From Actinomycetes bacterium (GTDB taxonomy: Bacteria > Actinomycetota > Acidimicrobiia > Acidimicrobiales > RAAP-2), in the NCBI GenBank assembly GCA_021850345.1, contig JAJZMN010000194.1:1-12777 (forward strand): 12,777 bases of DNA. Reading direction: 5' to 3'. Made by a program: the position numbers and the translations under genes. The number at the start of each line of letters is the position of its first letter. Position 1 is the stretch's first letter. Under the pieces are notes generated by a model, which was given only the letters and a program-made list of their open reading frames with translations, was not told the origin of the DNA and did not search any database. Shown here one piece after another: positions 12,412-12,777 of this stretch.

Positions 12412-12777
12412 TCATTTCGCTCGCTTCGTCGCGGAGCGCAACAGCCGCTCCGTCCGGCGGACCTCGCGCTGCGCGGCGTCCCGGTCGGCTCGCGCACGCT
12501 TCACTTCGCGTTCGGCCTTCCCGGCAGCCTCTCGCCGCCGTGCCAGCTCCATCTCGGCTGCCGTGAGCGACTCTCTCTCGTGTTCGGCAGATCGCTCTGC
12601 TGCCGACAGTGCCGCAGCGGCAAGTCCGGCCGCCCGACGTGCCGCTCGGACCGCCTCTCTCGCCTCTCTCGCTGCTCTTGCTCCTTCGGTTGGCGTTGCG
12701 TCCTTTCCCGCCTTTGCGCGGGTCGTGGCCTCGGGAGGCTCGGGGGCCTCGGGGGGCTCGGGGGGCTCGGGGGTCTT
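12412..12777 (-). CDS. C-terminal part of a protein with a Pro-Glu repeat linker and charged helical tail (5' end outside window)
   Basis: The minus strand is open from the window edge to a TGA at 12412-12414, giving 121 residues without a start. It begins with an EPPEPPEAPEPPEA linker encoded by 9-base CTCGGGGGG-type repeats at about 12729-12774. A long Ala/Arg/Glu-rich stretch follows, for example AAREAREAVRAARRAAG, then AEREVKRARADRDAAQREV, ending SATKRAK. It has no hydrophobic segment and is predicted to be a continuous charged helix, probably coiled coil and very basic. I do not recognise the protein. Third-position GC and the protein-like composition support real coding. It converges on the secretion genes; whether it belongs with them is unknown. 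Confidence 0.6.
   Translation of the reverse strand, partial: KTPEPPEPPEAPEPPEATTRAKAGKDATPTEGARAAREAREAVRAARRAAGLAAAALSAAERSAEHERESLTAAEMELARRREAAGKAEREVKRARADRDAAQREVRRTERLLRSATKRAK

Noticed and set aside
1..12777. CRISPR array, riboswitch, insertion sequence or integrase gene
   Set aside because: No regularly spaced repeats, no transposase or integrase motifs and no recognisable riboswitch core were seen on either strand.

Overview
The window comes from a chromosome of a very GC-rich actinomycete (Actinomycetota). The evidence is a SenX3-RegX3-like two-component system, a DUF664 type DinB protein, an SCO6880-type secretion protein, a VapC relic of the actinobacterial LIDKSA type, and several genes whose start codon sits 7-9 bases after a TAnnnT box (leaderless transcription). 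Placement below phylum is a guess; the class Acidimicrobiia would fit.

Left part (1-1060): a DinB/DUF664 protein on the minus strand, a decayed vapC toxin gene (frameshift plus internal deletion), and a tRNA-Glu(TTC) on the minus strand whose 3' end lies 2 bases from the relic's stop codon.

Middle part (1114-4715): heme A synthase ctaA (minus) diverges from a membrane-anchored TlpA/ResA-like thioredoxin (plus). That gene converges, with only 9 bases between stops, on a translationally coupled ABC-2 permease/ATPase pair (minus). The ATPase gene and serS (plus) are divergent, and their -10 boxes share the same TA dinucleotide. The heme A and thioredoxin genes together suggest maturation of the respiratory chain; the ABC substrate is unknown.

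Right-middle part (4716-8578): serS ends inside the 3' end of a RegX3-like response regulator (43-base tail-to-tail overlap). Its partner kinase lies upstream in the same direction. The kinase carries about 138 residues of Ala/Ser/Thr/Pro-rich sequence, including a perfect 39-bp tandem duplication, in the middle of its ATP-binding domain.

Right part (8579-12777): a 186-base divergent intergenic region holds a strong sigma-70-like promoter with two AACGCATG direct repeats exactly 10 bp apart between its -35 and -10 boxes. This drives a three-gene set of type IV secretion membrane components: a small two-helix VirB2/DUF6112-like protein, a TrbL/VirB6-like polytopic protein with a long repeat-rich tail, and a PrgI/SCO6880-like protein. 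No VirB4 ATPase follows. Instead a convergent minus-strand gene, cut by the window edge, encodes the end of a protein with a Pro-Glu repeat linker and a charged helical tail. The secretion genes could be a remnant or a split locus of a conjugative element, or a chromosomal secretion system whose ATPases lie elsewhere.
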